Positions 25,725 through 34,931 are shown, counted from the first letter of the stretch. The stretch: DNA of 64,000 nt from Streptococcus sp. DTU_2020_1001019_1_SI_AUS_MUR_006 (GCF_032340315.1 NZ_CP135436.1:1509501-1573500), one strand, 5' to 3'. A program made the numbers and translations. The notes: generated by a model not told the origin, from the sequence alone.

Positions 25725-27275
25725 CTATAAAAGCAAATCTTTTACTTTTCCAATTTCACTTTTTGGAATAACTAGGTGAATCATATCACCGAGGTACATT
25801 CTGGTTGAACCGTTAACGGTTTGGCTCTTGCCATTATGGACTTGAGTTGTGATGAGGATATTATGTGGTAAGTTGAGTTCATGTACTTGTTTCCCTGCTA
25901 TTTTATCTGAAACTGGAATTTCAATGAGGGTAACTTCTCCATCATCAGTTACTGATTCAGGTAGCATTTTCTCCAGCATGGCTTCATAGACGGGCGCCCC
26001 TTTGAGCAGATCCATAACAATATAGGCAACTAGGGTTACCATCCCTAAAGGCATTAGATTGCGGATGTCACCAACCATTTCCGTCACAAGAATCATAGCT
26101 GTCAAAGGTGCTTTTGAGATGGCCCCAAAATAACCACTCATTCCAAGGATAACAAAGATAGGAAATTGCTGTTGGGTAACAAGGCCAAGATTGACACAAA
26201 TAACGCCTACTAGGGCACCAAGTAAGGATCCTAATGCTAAAATCGGTAAGAAAATACCACCTGGCAGTCCACTTCCGTAACTAATCATGCTCCAGATAAA
26301 GCGAATGATAAAGTAAATTAAGAGAATTTGAAAACTGAAATCCTGTTCTGTTAAAGATAAAACAATTTGATTTCCCCCACCAAGTATTTGTGGCAGGAAG
26401 ATTCCTATTGGAATGATAAGAAGAAAGGCTAGAATAGGATAATTGGCCTTATCCAGATGAACCTTTTGACCAATCCAATCATATACTTTTCCAACGTTAA
26501 GAACGGCTTTTTCATAGAGAAAACCTGAGAGTCCTAGAAAAATTCCCATCACCAGATAAATCCAATATTGGCTCAAGTTCATGAGAGGGATATTGTCCGG
26601 CATATCAAGTACAGGTGTTAAGCCAAAGATGAGAAGAGAAACGAAGTTTGCTACCAGACTGGCTGCCAAGGTAGAAACCCAGAAAAATCTTGAAAAATGG
26701 TGATAGACTTCTTCTACTACAAATAATAACCCTGCAATCGGCGCATTAAAGGCAGCAGCAAGTCCAGCAGCAGCTCCACTCGCGATTAAAGAACGTTCTT
26801 CGACAGGGCTAGACTTGAGCCACTTAGCAATTCCTTTACCTCCAACAGCACCTAGTTGAATACTTGGACCTTCACGCCCTAACATGAGTCCACTTGCAAT
26901 TGCGAGAATACCAAGAACATATTTCTTCCATAGCACACTCCACCAGTTGAGAGACATGAGACCTTTTAACTCTGCCTCAACTTGAGGAATACCAGAACCT
27001 TTGATATCTTTTTCCGAGCGTGTTAATTTGGCGCTAAGCCAGCAAATAACAAGATAAAGCAAGGAGATAATCAACAGATTACGTACAAGATTATCTTGAT
27101 CATGATAAAGCCCTTGGATGACATGAAATCCTTTTTCAATAGAAAACCGAAAAGACCCAACAATAAGGCCTACGACTAATCCAACGATAATTCCTCGCCC
27201 TACTTGAGATAGAATTGTACTTGACGCGAAGGCAAATTCTTTCTTGGAACTAAGTATTTGCGACTGTTCCTCCAT
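25725..27275 (-). CDS. clcA: ClC family chloride channel/antiporter with C-terminal TrkA-C-like domain
   Basis: 516 residues. ClC signature stretches are all present: GSGIPQVEAEL (about 92), GREGPSIQLGAVGGKG (about 133, with the gating Glu of antiporters) and GSGLPGGIFLPILALG (about 335). The C-terminal 75 residues (VTLIEIPVSDKIAGKQVHELN ...) look like a TrkA-C ligand-binding domain. It probably exchanges chloride or fluoride for protons; the GREGP gating Glu favours H+/Cl- exchange. It is followed by a terminator and lies upstream of nothing in its own direction. Confidence 0.9.
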   Translation of the reverse strand: MEEQSQILSSKKEFAFASSTILSQVGRGIIVGLVVGLIVGSFRFSIEKGFHVIQGLYHDQDNLVRNLLIISLLYLVICWLSAKLTRSEKDIKGSGIPQVEAELKGLMSLNWWSVLWKKYVLGILAIASGLMLGREGPSIQLGAVGGKGIAKWLKSSPVEERSLIASGAAAGLAAAFNAPIAGLLFVVEEVYHHFSRFFWVSTLAASLVANFVSLLIFGLTPVLDMPDNIPLMNLSQYWIYLVMGIFLGLSGFLYEKAVLNVGKVYDWIGQKVHLDKANYPILAFLLIIPIGIFLPQILGGGNQIVLSLTEQDFSFQILLIYFIIRFIWSMISYGSGLPGGIFLPILALGSLLGALVGVICVNLGLVTQQQFPIFVILGMSGYFGAISKAPLTAMILVTEMVGDIRNLMPLGMVTLVAYIVMDLLKGAPVYEAMLEKMLPESVTDDGEVTLIEIPVSDKIAGKQVHELNLPHNILITTQVHNGKSQTVNGSTRMYLGDMIHLVIPKSEIGKVKDLLL

Positions 27276-27290
27276 AATTCTCTCCTTTAA

Positions 27291-28070
27291 TTATCTTTTA
27301 CTAGTTTCTGAAACGATCGTTTTAATCGGTTCAAAACTGGTGCGATGAATAGGTGTGACACCGTGCTTTTCAATTCCTTCTAGATGCTTAGCAGTTCCAT
27401 AGCCAGCATTTTGAGCAAAATCATAGCCTGGAAATTCTTGGTCATAGTTAGCCATGATCTTATCTCTTGTAACCTTCGCAACGATAGATGCTGCTGCAAT
27501 GGATAGAGAATTAGCATCTCCTTTGATAATGGATGTTTGAGAAATCGGCAAATCCAACTTCATGGCATCGATTAATAAGTGCTCAGGTTGCGGGTCCAGC
27601 TGCGATACAGCTTCTTTCATGGCCAATTTAGTTGCTTCATAGATATTGACTTGATCAATGACTTGATTATCCATAATCCCAATACCGATTGCTAGAGCCT
27701 TATCTTTAACAGCTTGAAAAATCTCTTGATGTTTTTTCTTGGGGATCTTTTTACTGTCATTCAAGCCTTTTATTTTACAATTTTTGGGAAGAATGACTGC
27801 TGCAGCAACGACAGGACCAGCTAAAGGCCCACGTCCAACTTCATCTACACCTGCAATTAAGCTAATACCTTGAGCATAAAGCTCTTTTTCATAGTTAAGC
27901 ATGGCTTCTAAGCGCAGATTTTCATCAATTTCAGCTTGAATAGCTTTCTTACGCTTTTGAATTTCTTTTTGGACACCTGAACGAGAATCTTTTTCAAATT
28001 CCTTAAACAGAGGACTACTAAGTTCAGTTATCCTTGCTAATTCTTCTTTTATTTCTTTAATCGTTGCCAT
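27291..28070 (-). CDS. rnhB: Ribonuclease HII
   Basis: 259 residues from [14 protein letters not shown] 28070 overlaps the end of rbgA by 14 bases; an ATG three codons earlier is less likely. The catalytic domain has [21 protein letters not shown] (first Asp and Glu), [17 protein letters not shown] and the C-terminal GYGTAKHLE. It removes ribonucleotides and RNA primers from RNA:DNA hybrids. The basic N-terminal extension (about 1-70) is typical of Gram-positive forms. Co-translated with rbgA. Confidence 0.95.
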   Translation of the reverse strand: MATIKEIKEELARITELSSPLFKEFEKDSRSGVQKEIQKRKKAIQAEIDENLRLEAMLNYEKELYAQGISLIAGVDEVGRGPLAGPVVAAAVILPKNCKIKGLNDSKKIPKKKHQEIFQAVKDKALAIGIGIMDNQVIDQVNIYEATKLAMKEAVSQLDPQPEHLLIDAMKLDLPISQTSIIKGDANSLSIAAASIVAKVTRDKIMANYDQEFPGYDFAQNAGYGTAKHLEGIEKHGVTPIHRTSFEPIKTIVSETSKR

Positions 28071-28908
28071 TGAGATCATCCAATGTATCTAATGTGTAAT
28101 TACCAAGTTTTCCATCACGAACTTCTTTGACAAAGAGATTGTAAAAACGATCGTAATCATCACGGAAACCAAGGATACGAGTCATGTCCATGATAATTTC
28201 AGGAGCTTCATCGTCCAGATTCATTTGTTTAAAACGTTCTTGAAGCTTATCGGGATAATGGGTTTTAAAGTAATTAAGACCGAAAATCGTCACTTCATCC
28301 ATCGGAAGCAATTGGTCTTTGATAGCTCCAGTTAATGCGAGTTTAAGGGCGACAGTTTCATCTTCAAATTTTGGCCAGAGAATCCCTGGAGTGTCCAAGA
28401 TTTCCAAATCCTTATTTGTTTTGAGCCATTGTTGGCCTTTTGTCACACCTGGCTTGTTACCAACTACAGCAATTTTCTTACCAGCTAATCGGTTCATCAG
28501 AGTCGATTTACCAGCGTTTGGAATCCCGATAATCATGGTACGCAAGGTTTCGATTTGAATCCCACGTTCCTTTTGACGAGCAATCTTATCTGCCATAAGC
28601 TTTTTTGCTGCATCTGTCACAACTTTAACTGTAACCTGCTCTTTGGAGTTAATAGCTAGGGTTTGAATTCCTTGTGATTCAAAGTGCTGACGCCATTCTT
28701 TCGTTTGAACTGGGTCTGCAAGATCTGCCTTGTTTAAAATCAGAAGTCTTGGTTTATCTCCTACAATTTTAGTCAGCATTGGATTTTGGCTAGACAAGGG
28801 CAAGCGGGCATCCACCAAAATCGTCACAAAATCAACAAATTTTAAATTTTCCTGAACCTGTCTTCTTGCCTTGGACATGTGTCCAGGAAACCATTGAATA
28901 GTTGCCAT
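28057..28908 (-). CDS. rbgA: Ribosome biogenesis GTPase RbgA (YlqF)
   Basis: 283 residues with the circularly permuted GTPase order: G4 (NKADLADP, about 58) comes before G1 ([14 protein letters not shown], about 130) and G3 (DTPGILWP). It begins [17 protein letters not shown], typical of the family. It drives late assembly of the 50S subunit. First gene of the rbgA-rnhB pair. Confidence 0.95.
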   Translation of the reverse strand: MATIQWFPGHMSKARRQVQENLKFVDFVTILVDARLPLSSQNPMLTKIVGDKPRLLILNKADLADPVQTKEWRQHFESQGIQTLAINSKEQVTVKVVTDAAKKLMADKIARQKERGIQIETLRTMIIGIPNAGKSTLMNRLAGKKIAVVGNKPGVTKGQQWLKTNKDLEILDTPGILWPKFEDETVALKLALTGAIKDQLLPMDEVTIFGLNYFKTHYPDKLQERFKQMNLDDEAPEIIMDMTRILGFRDDYDRFYNLFVKEVRDGKLGNYTLDTLDDLNGND

Positions 28909-29004
28909 TCTGTAAAATTCCTTTCTCTTATTGGATTTGTATTTATTTTTCCAGTTTCAAAAATTAAATAGATATCCTTTTTCTAAAATAAATCACTATC
29001 TTTT

Positions 29005-29010
29005 ATTATA
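29005..29010 (-). promoter_or_regulatory. Extended -10 upstream of rbgA
   Basis: TGTTATAAT on the minus strand (TATAAT at 29005-29010); leader of about 90 bases before rbgA. No clear -35. Confidence 0.5.
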
Positions 29011-29075
29011 ACATGATTTCTCGTATTTGACGCTTGATTCAATGCCGATTGTAAAATGTTTTCTAAGTAAATCAG

Positions 29076-29408
29076 TCACAAATGAAATTCCTCATTGTCT
29101 AAAACGATTGAAAAATAATAGTGTTCACCATAATTTTTAACATAGTTGCTGATATACTTTTCTGTTTGAAAAATGGATTTACTGCTATCAATAGTTGGAT
29201 CTTGTTTCTCGTAATACCAATTATCATAAGTATGTGTCAGTTGGCCATTCTTGTAGCAAAACACATCTCCACCTAATATTGTCAGATTGTTTGCTTGGAT
29301 AATAGCAAGTAAGTCTGGGATTGCTGAATAATCATAAGCGTATGCATCAATCCCTAAGTCACGTAGATCAATTCCTCTTTTATTTATATTCTCAATATTC
29401 TGTTTCAT
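29076..29408 (-). CDS. Probable Imm40-family immunity protein
   Basis: 110 residues, acidic, soluble. The pattern LLAIIQANNLTILGGDVFCYKNGQ followed by YDNWYYEKQD resembles Imm40, an immunity family of polymorphic toxin systems; recognition is from memory of the motif. No matching toxin gene is visible within the window. It lies behind lytB in the same direction, after lytB's terminator. Confidence 0.6.
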   Translation of the reverse strand: MKQNIENINKRGIDLRDLGIDAYAYDYSAIPDLLAIIQANNLTILGGDVFCYKNGQLTHTYDNWYYEKQDPTIDSSKSIFQTEKYISNYVKNYGEHYYFSIVLDNEEFHL

Positions 29409-29440
29409 AAAGTTAATTCCTTAAGTTTCTCTTGATAAGC

Positions 29441-29476
29441 AAAATCGATAACCACTACACAGTCGTTATCGATTTT
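29441..29476 (-). terminator. Terminator of lytB
   Basis: Perfect 12-bp stem AAAATCGATAAC (29441-29452) with GTTATCGATTTT (29465-29476). Confidence 0.75.
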
Positions 29477-29484
29477 AATGAATT

Positions 29485-31497
29485 TTAATCTTTTTCACCA
29501 AGCTTGCTGTTAATTGACATCATGATACTTGCAATTTTTTCTCCCCAGTATGGATCTGAAGCATAAAGGACATTCATACCTGATGATTTATTTCCTAGGT
29601 ATGTTCTCCCATTATCGATGTAATTTTCGCGAATCCACTTGGCTGCACCTAAGATACCCTTATCAACATCGTCAAAGCTTTTAGCTGAATCATATGGCGT
29701 TGTATCATAAGCAGCGATACCAAAGAAGTTATTCTTATCCTTGGCAATCTGGCTACGTCCCCATGAACTTTCTAGAGCACTGTGGGCAATCAAGTAGAGG
29801 GCATTAATTTTATAACGTTCTTCAGCTTCTTTAAAGATTGCACCCTTACCTGCCAGACGACTTCCCTTGATATTCATAAGAGAATAGACTTTATCTAATT
29901 CTTCAGCTGTGTAATTGCTTGGTTTTCTTAAATCTCTAAATAAGAAAGGATTTTCAACTGTAAAGTTTTCAAAGTTAATACCATCAGCTGAATAGTATTT
30001 TTTGCCAATGGCCATTGATGAATTATGAGGTGCTACACGAATACTTGCGTAAGGTGATAACTCATGGTAAAGATAACGACCATCCGTAGTATAGTGAGGA
30101 ATGAATTCACTATCTGTGCTGACCGCTACTAGATCACTCTTGTTCATATATCCTGAAAGTCCTGATATTTTGACTGGAAGTCGACCACCTTGAACTTCAG
30201 CCCCAGTAACCGAAACAATGCTACCTTGTGAGATATAGCTGAGTCTATCACCAGAAGCACTGTATACATAAGCTGTAATTGGTGTTACTTTATAATAGGA
30301 TGATGGATCAGAAATCCATTTTCCATTGCTTTGGAATGAATAGTCTTTACCTTTGATTTTGAAAGTCCCTGTTACATATACCCCATCATCTTTGAGGTAA
30401 TACCAAGCATCATAGTTCTTATCAAAAATCCATTCATTCTTAGCCATATAGCCACCAGATTTTAGATAGTAAGCACCCTGCCATTGATTTTCAGCATAAG
30501 CACCGTCCGACTTGAGGTAGAACCAGCTATTATATTTCTTATCAAAGATCCATTCATTCTCAGCCATGGCTCCACTATCTTTTAGATAGTATTTAGATTT
30601 CCATTGACTACTTAGCATGTCACCATCTTTATTAAAATAGTACCATGTACCGTTGATTTTTTCCCACTTGTCGCGAATAATTTTTCCTGATTCTGTAGCA
30701 AAGTACCATTTATCAGCAATTTTTACCCAAGAATTTTCTGCCATAGCACCGCTAGTCTTGAGAAGATAATCATTATAAATAGTATTGCTTAACATTGTGC
30801 CAGATTCATCAAATCGATACCAAACACCAGCTATCTTTTTCCAAGTATTACGAGTAATTTTCCCGTCCTCATTGGCATAGTACCATTTATCAGCAATTTT
30901 CACCCAAGCATTTTCTGCCATAGCACCACTACTTTTGAGAAGATAATCATTATAAATAGTATTGCTTAACATTGTGCCCGATTCATCAAATCGATACCAA
31001 ACACCAGCTATCTTTTTCCAAGTATTACGAGTAATTTTCCCGTCCTCATTGGCATAATACCATTGATCGTCAATTTTTACCCAAGAAGATTCTGCCAAAG
31101 CACCGCTATTATTCAATAGATAATCATTAAAGATAGCGTTACTAAGCATGATGCCATCTTGATTAAAATAGTACCAAACACCAGCTATTTTTTTCCAATT
31201 CGAAACTGGTTGATTATTCTCATAATAACGCCATTGGTTATTTTCTTTTTGCCAACCTTCTTTGTTAACTACTTCTACTATTGCTTCTTTTGAAGATTGT
31301 TCGTGTGTATCAGGAGTTTGAGAGGTTGCTTTTTCAGCCTCGTTTTGATGTTTCTTCTCATTTCCTACTGTATTCGAAGAAGTTCTTTCTGATGATTGAA
31401 TATTATTGGTAGCTTGAGAATCCTCGGCATAGACGGTTGTTTTTGCAAAACATGCCATAGAGAGGGCAACCGTACTTGCCAGCAATATTTTTTTCAT
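29485..31497 (-). CDS. lytB: LytB-type choline-binding endo-beta-N-acetylglucosaminidase
   Basis: 670 residues. Signal peptide 1-25 (cut after VYA); Ser/Thr/Glu-rich linker 26-80; about 18 short aromatic choline-binding motifs of the GVWYYFNQDGIMLSN and KWYYANEDGKITRN type between 81 and 397; SH3b-like domain about 400-460; GH73 domain about 500-670 with the likely catalytic Glu576 in HSALESSWGRS. This is the LytB order: repeats first, enzyme last. LytB cuts peptidoglycan at the pole to separate daughter cells and needs phosphocholine on teichoic acid for binding. The RBS is AGGAG, six bases before ATG. Confidence 0.93.
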   Translation of the reverse strand: MKKILLASTVALSMACFAKTTVYAEDSQATNNIQSSERTSSNTVGNEKKHQNEAEKATSQTPDTHEQSSKEAIVEVVNKEGWQKENNQWRYYENNQPVSNWKKIAGVWYYFNQDGIMLSNAIFNDYLLNNSGALAESSWVKIDDQWYYANEDGKITRNTWKKIAGVWYRFDESGTMLSNTIYNDYLLKSSGAMAENAWVKIADKWYYANEDGKITRNTWKKIAGVWYRFDESGTMLSNTIYNDYLLKTSGAMAENSWVKIADKWYFATESGKIIRDKWEKINGTWYYFNKDGDMLSSQWKSKYYLKDSGAMAENEWIFDKKYNSWFYLKSDGAYAENQWQGAYYLKSGGYMAKNEWIFDKNYDAWYYLKDDGVYVTGTFKIKGKDYSFQSNGKWISDPSSYYKVTPITAYVYSASGDRLSYISQGSIVSVTGAEVQGGRLPVKISGLSGYMNKSDLVAVSTDSEFIPHYTTDGRYLYHELSPYASIRVAPHNSSMAIGKKYYSADGINFENFTVENPFLFRDLRKPSNYTAEELDKVYSLMNIKGSRLAGKGAIFKEAEERYKINALYLIAHSALESSWGRSQIAKDKNNFFGIAAYDTTPYDSAKSFDDVDKGILGAAKWIRENYIDNGRTYLGNKSSGMNVLYASDPYWGEKIASIMMSINSKLGEKD
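30670..31023 (-). repeat. 177-bp tandem repeat inside lytB
   Basis: Two adjacent 177-bp copies (30847-31023 and 30670-30846) encode 59 residues each, starting TWKKIAGVWYRFDESG. They are nearly identical over most of their length and diverge at the 3' end. This indicates recent duplication of three choline-binding motifs. Confidence 0.8.
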
Positions 31498-31666
31498 TCT
31501 TTTCTCCTAGTAAATACCAAGATTGGGATTTGTTTTTCCTAAATATTATATTAAAATCGCTAATTATCAATTTTATTATACAATATTCTGTTAAATATAA
31601 AAGTAGTATCTTTCAGAAGAAAAGAACTTGTAATATTTTTAAAATATTTTAGAAATAAAAGTTAAT

Positions 31667-31703
31667 AAAAAGTAGTCGAACATCAGCTGAACGACTACTT
31701 TTT
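31667..31703 (-). terminator. Terminator of the glycosyltransferase operon
   Basis: AAAAAGTAGTCG (31667-31678) pairs with CGACTACTTTTT (31692-31703), 12 bp. Confidence 0.85.
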
Positions 31704-31710
31704 TATAACA

Positions 31711-32163
31711 TTATGCCTGACCATAGACTTCTTTGCGATTCGTTTTAGTTACTTTGCTAGTACTCTTCCAAAGGTTTGGATTGATGAAAATAGTGACGAT
31801 CGCTAGTATTGCAAAACCAATCCCAACATACCAGTAGGGTGCATCCAAGGTTGTTGAGCGTCCTGAAAGGTTGACAATCCCACGGAAAAGTGTACCCGCT
31901 ATAATAATCGCTACTGCCGAATTCCATAGATTTAGACTAATACGAGAGAAATGTGGAAGAACTTTGAGAAAGATTGCAAGTAGAATTCCCCCGACAAGAG
32001 GTACTGCAAACAAATAGTGCATATGGACAGAAGTTTCTCCAAAACTAAAAGCTTCGTAAATTCGAGAAAATGCAAAGAAGAAAATAGTGATTAGTGTATA
32101 AGAAATGACCGTTTTTTTAAATCGTTTTTTGCTAAAATTAGTAACCAATGTAGACAATGTCAC
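31711..32163 (-). CDS. Four-helix membrane protein of unknown function
   Basis: 150 residues from a GTG at 32163 with AAAGGGCGG upstream; the start is uncertain, with TTG at 32157 or 32148 as alternatives. Four hydrophobic segments at about 19-40, 50-70, 82-102 and 112-130, and a basic C-terminus. Not recognised. It overlaps the glycosidase gene by 26 bases and is the last gene of its operon, so it probably serves the same pathway at the membrane. Confidence 0.75.
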   Translation of the reverse strand: MTLSTLVTNFSKKRFKKTVISYTLITIFFFAFSRIYEAFSFGETSVHMHYLFAVPLVGGILLAIFLKVLPHFSRISLNLWNSAVAIIIAGTLFRGIVNLSGRSTTLDAPYWYVGIGFAILAIVTIFINPNLWKSTSKVTKTNRKEVYGQA

Positions 32164-33049
32164 TCACCGCCCTTTCTGAAATTTTGTTTCCTCCAGTCGT
32201 TGGTTTATTGATAACCTGACCGTTGAAGTAAAGTGTAGATGATCCACCACCATCAAGGTTGTAGGCTGTTTTTGCTCCATAAGATTTCATGACCTCAGCG
32301 AGCTGATAAAGAGAGAGACCTTCACTTTCAGAGGTACGTCCATCTGAAACCACGATGATATAGTGGTTTTCATCGATAATACCAATAGCTGTACGAGGAT
32401 TTGAAGCCATGGCCTGTCCTACTTCTGTATTGGTATCAACTGCAATTTCACCATTTTCGACCAAGGCTGGTCCAAAAGCCAAGAGATTGACGACACCATC
32501 ATTTACTAGTTGCTCAGCTGAGATCTGATCTTCGTAAATAACCTTGAAAGAGCCGTCTTTATAAATAGCTAAGTCCCCATTACTAGAATCTTCACGAACA
32601 GTATCACGATAAACTACTCCATTACGGATAACATAACCTGTAGAGTTAGCACCATAGTAGTCCCCGTTTACCGCTAAAATGGCATTGTTGTCAGCTGCGG
32701 TAACAGAGGTTTTTGCAGTTACGTTAGTTCTGTAGGCATTTTGAGCAAAGGCAGTTTTCAGATAATCCGATGAGCTCAGAGTAATATCAGCAACGTAGAC
32801 TTGGGTATTATTGACTGTCGTTTCAGACAAATTAACAGAAATATTGTCATCTTTATATCTAGAGTCAGTGACAGTAGCCGTTTTAGCAGCTTGACTTGCT
32901 GCTGCAGCATTGGAACTTGTGCTCGTTGTGGCAACTGTCGAGATAGTTTCAGCAAGGACAAAGGTCTTTAGCATTGAGTAACTAAAGGATCCTGTCAAGA
33001 GTAGACCAAGAACTGAGGCGTAAGCATAGCGTTTCTTTAAAAATTTCAT
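32138..33049 (-). CDS. Phosphodiester glycosidase family (NAGPA-like) exported protein
   Basis: 303 residues. An N-terminal basic stretch and hydrophobic helix (about 8-33) should export or anchor it outside; a Ser/Ala-rich linker follows. The NAGPA domain shows AVNGDYYG, FGPALVENGEI, NPRTAIGI and YNLDGGGSSTLYFNGQ. The family cleaves sugar-1-phosphodiester bonds or is linked to exopolysaccharide processing. It overlaps the GT gene by 4 bases (ATGA). An extracellular phosphodiester-linked glycan, such as teichoic acid or a capsule, is the likely substrate; this is inference. Confidence 0.85.
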   Translation of the reverse strand: MKFLKKRYAYASVLGLLLTGSFSYSMLKTFVLAETISTVATTSTSSNAAAASQAAKTATVTDSRYKDDNISVNLSETTVNNTQVYVADITLSSSDYLKTAFAQNAYRTNVTAKTSVTAADNNAILAVNGDYYGANSTGYVIRNGVVYRDTVREDSSNGDLAIYKDGSFKVIYEDQISAEQLVNDGVVNLLAFGPALVENGEIAVDTNTEVGQAMASNPRTAIGIIDENHYIIVVSDGRTSESEGLSLYQLAEVMKSYGAKTAYNLDGGGSSTLYFNGQVINKPTTGGNKISERAVSDIVYIGY

Positions 33050-34089
33050 AATACAGTTGATGTCCTTTCCTTAAAGATGAATTTCTTCTGCACTGTCCAA
33101 GAGACAGTGAAGAGAAGAATGCCGACGATAACTTTAGCAATCAGAAGGTTGATACCAAAGACTGTAAAGAAGAGACGAATCAGTAGCGTGTCTAAGACAA
33201 AGAGTCCAACTGCTAGACCAAAGTATCCCATCCCTGTTTTCACAAGGCTATCGTCATTTTTAAAGACTAGTTTCTTATTTGTAGAATAGTTGAAAATAGA
33301 GCTAGTCACACGAGCAACTCCGTTTGCTAGAAAGATTCGTAGACTCGTCGGAACTGTCGGCAAAATCAAGATTGCTAGGGCGTAAACGACATAGTCTACA
33401 ACAAAGCTACTGAGAGATGATAAGGCAAATTTAAAGATATTTTTATAAATCATGAGCCCGTCTTGGATTGGACGGAAGTGTGAAGCCTCATTATCGTTGA
33501 TATAGACAGTTTCAATAGGCACTTCTAGAATCTCGTATTCTTTTGTTGCTTCGAGCAACATATTCATTTCATATTCATAACGTTGAGCTTCAATCTTAAG
33601 CATAAACGGTATCAAGTTTGTCGTAAATGCACGAAGTCCAGTTTGCGTATCTGTTACTCCTACTCCTGTTTGAAGCTTAAAGAGAGCTTTAGTTAAGCTG
33701 TTACCAAAACGGCTACGAAGGGGAACTTTTCCAGAAAAGGCACGTACACCCAAGATTAGCTTGTTTGGATTTTCGGAAGCTTTATTAGCCGTGCGGAAAA
33801 TATCCCATACCTTGTGCTGTCCATCCGCATCTGCTGTGACAACCGTACCATAAATGTTTTGTTCTTGAATATAAGTAAAGGCTGTTTTTAGAGCCTGCCC
33901 TTTACCTTGGTTCACTTGGTGACGAATGACAGTAGCAAATTGTTTTGCTTTATCAAAGATTTTTTGGCACTCTGATGAACTGCCGTCCTCTATGACTAAG
34001 ATATGAAAATCACTCTTTTCGTGAATTTTTTCAATGAGTTTGATAAGTTGCTTATCTGGTTGATAAGCTGGAATGACTATGTAGTTCAT
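33046..34089 (-). CDS. Family 2 glycosyltransferase fused to a GtrA-like membrane domain
   Basis: 347 residues. The N-terminal GT-A domain (1-220) has VIPAYQPDKQLIKLI, VIEDGSSSECQ, the DXD-like TADADGQH and DTQTGLRAF (DPMS-like). The C-terminal part (about 225-345) has four helices of the GtrA type (SSLSSFVVDYVVYALAILIL ... FNYSTNKKLVF). Such proteins transfer a sugar to polyprenyl phosphate, and GtrA domains are proposed to flip the product. First gene of the three-gene operon. Confidence 0.87.
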   Translation of the reverse strand: MNYIVIPAYQPDKQLIKLIEKIHEKSDFHILVIEDGSSSECQKIFDKAKQFATVIRHQVNQGKGQALKTAFTYIQEQNIYGTVVTADADGQHKVWDIFRTANKASENPNKLILGVRAFSGKVPLRSRFGNSLTKALFKLQTGVGVTDTQTGLRAFTTNLIPFMLKIEAQRYEYEMNMLLEATKEYEILEVPIETVYINDNEASHFRPIQDGLMIYKNIFKFALSSLSSFVVDYVVYALAILILPTVPTSLRIFLANGVARVTSSIFNYSTNKKLVFKNDDSLVKTGMGYFGLAVGLFVLDTLLIRLFFTVFGINLLIAKVIVGILLFTVSWTVQKKFIFKERTSTVL

Positions 34090-34258
34090 ATCGATACCTC
34101 TTTCTTTGATGATGGTATAACTATACAGAACATCGCTTAAAGATACCTTATATCAGTTTTCTTTAAGAAAAAGTTTAAAAAACTTTAAGCTTTAAAAAGG
34201 ACTTATCACTTAATAAGAAATTTAGTTTGAATTTTCAGATAAAAATAAATATACAAAA

Positions 34259-34287
34259 ATCCTCAAATAGCAACTGTATTTGAGGAT
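34259..34287 (-). terminator. Terminator of the YkgJ-type gene
   Basis: Perfect 11-bp stem ATCCTCAAATA (34259-34269) with TATTTGAGGAT (34277-34287), followed on the minus strand by TTTTG. Confidence 0.8.
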
Positions 34288-34312
34288 GTATCTTATCATA
34301 CAATGAGAGTAC

Positions 34313-34810
34313 TTAGTCTATTTTCTCTCTTAATCTTTCAACAAAGAGATAGGCTGCGGGGCAGGTTAGAGTATTTTTAATAGTAAGATTATTGATTTGG
34401 TAAATCTTCTTACGGTCAGTATGTGGAAATTCACGACAGGCTTTGGGACGGACATCGTAGATGGAACAGAGATTATCGCCTCCTAGAAATGGACAGGGCA
34501 TCGATTTGAAGATCTTATCTCCATCCTCGTCCACTTGCAAAAACTCAGCTTCAAAGGCTGGCAATTTCATTTTAAAATACTTGGCAATACGTGTGATATC
34601 TGCTTCTTTAAAGTCTGGACCAAGACTCTTGCAGCAGTTAGCGCATGCTGTACAATCAATTTCATTAAAAACTTCTTGATGGATTTCAAGCGCAATTTTA
34701 TCTAAATTTTTAGGCGCTTTCTTCTTTAGATTTCCTAAAAACTTACGATGCTCTTTTTGTTTTTGCAAGGCTAGTTGGTGATAATATTCGATATCGATTT
34801 CTTTTGACAT
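34313..34810 (-). CDS. YkgJ family cysteine-cluster protein
   Basis: 165 residues. The cysteine signature CTACANCCKSLGPDF (about 55-69), then PCPFLGGDNLCSIYDVRPKACREFPH (about 105-130) and a last Cys in LTCPAA. This is the metal- or Fe-S-binding pattern of the YkgJ/UPF0153 family, whose function is not established. It is monocistronic by its flanking gaps, although only 121 bases follow the zinc-motif gene upstream. Confidence 0.82.
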   Translation of the reverse strand: MSKEIDIEYYHQLALQKQKEHRKFLGNLKKKAPKNLDKIALEIHQEVFNEIDCTACANCCKSLGPDFKEADITRIAKYFKMKLPAFEAEFLQVDEDGDKIFKSMPCPFLGGDNLCSIYDVRPKACREFPHTDRKKIYQINNLTIKNTLTCPAAYLFVERLREKID

Positions 34811-34855
34811 AGTTTCTTTCTAATTTTTAATGTTGATACAAACATTTTTATTTTA

Positions 34856-34875
34856 TACATAAATAAAATTATGTA
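34856..34875. repeat. 20-bp palindrome, copy 4 (TACATAA-N6-TTATGTA)
   Basis: TACATAAATAAAATTATGTA in the 121-base gap upstream of the YkgJ-type gene. Confidence 0.7.
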
Positions 34876-34931
34876 AAATTATTTAGAGACATAATTTTAA
34901 CAATAATGAGTTTCTCCATGCAGGACGAAAA

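Noticed and set aside
31498..31666. Defined promoter of lytB
   Set aside because: Several TATAAT-like boxes occur in this AT-rich gap but none has a -35 at proper spacing, so I did not choose one.
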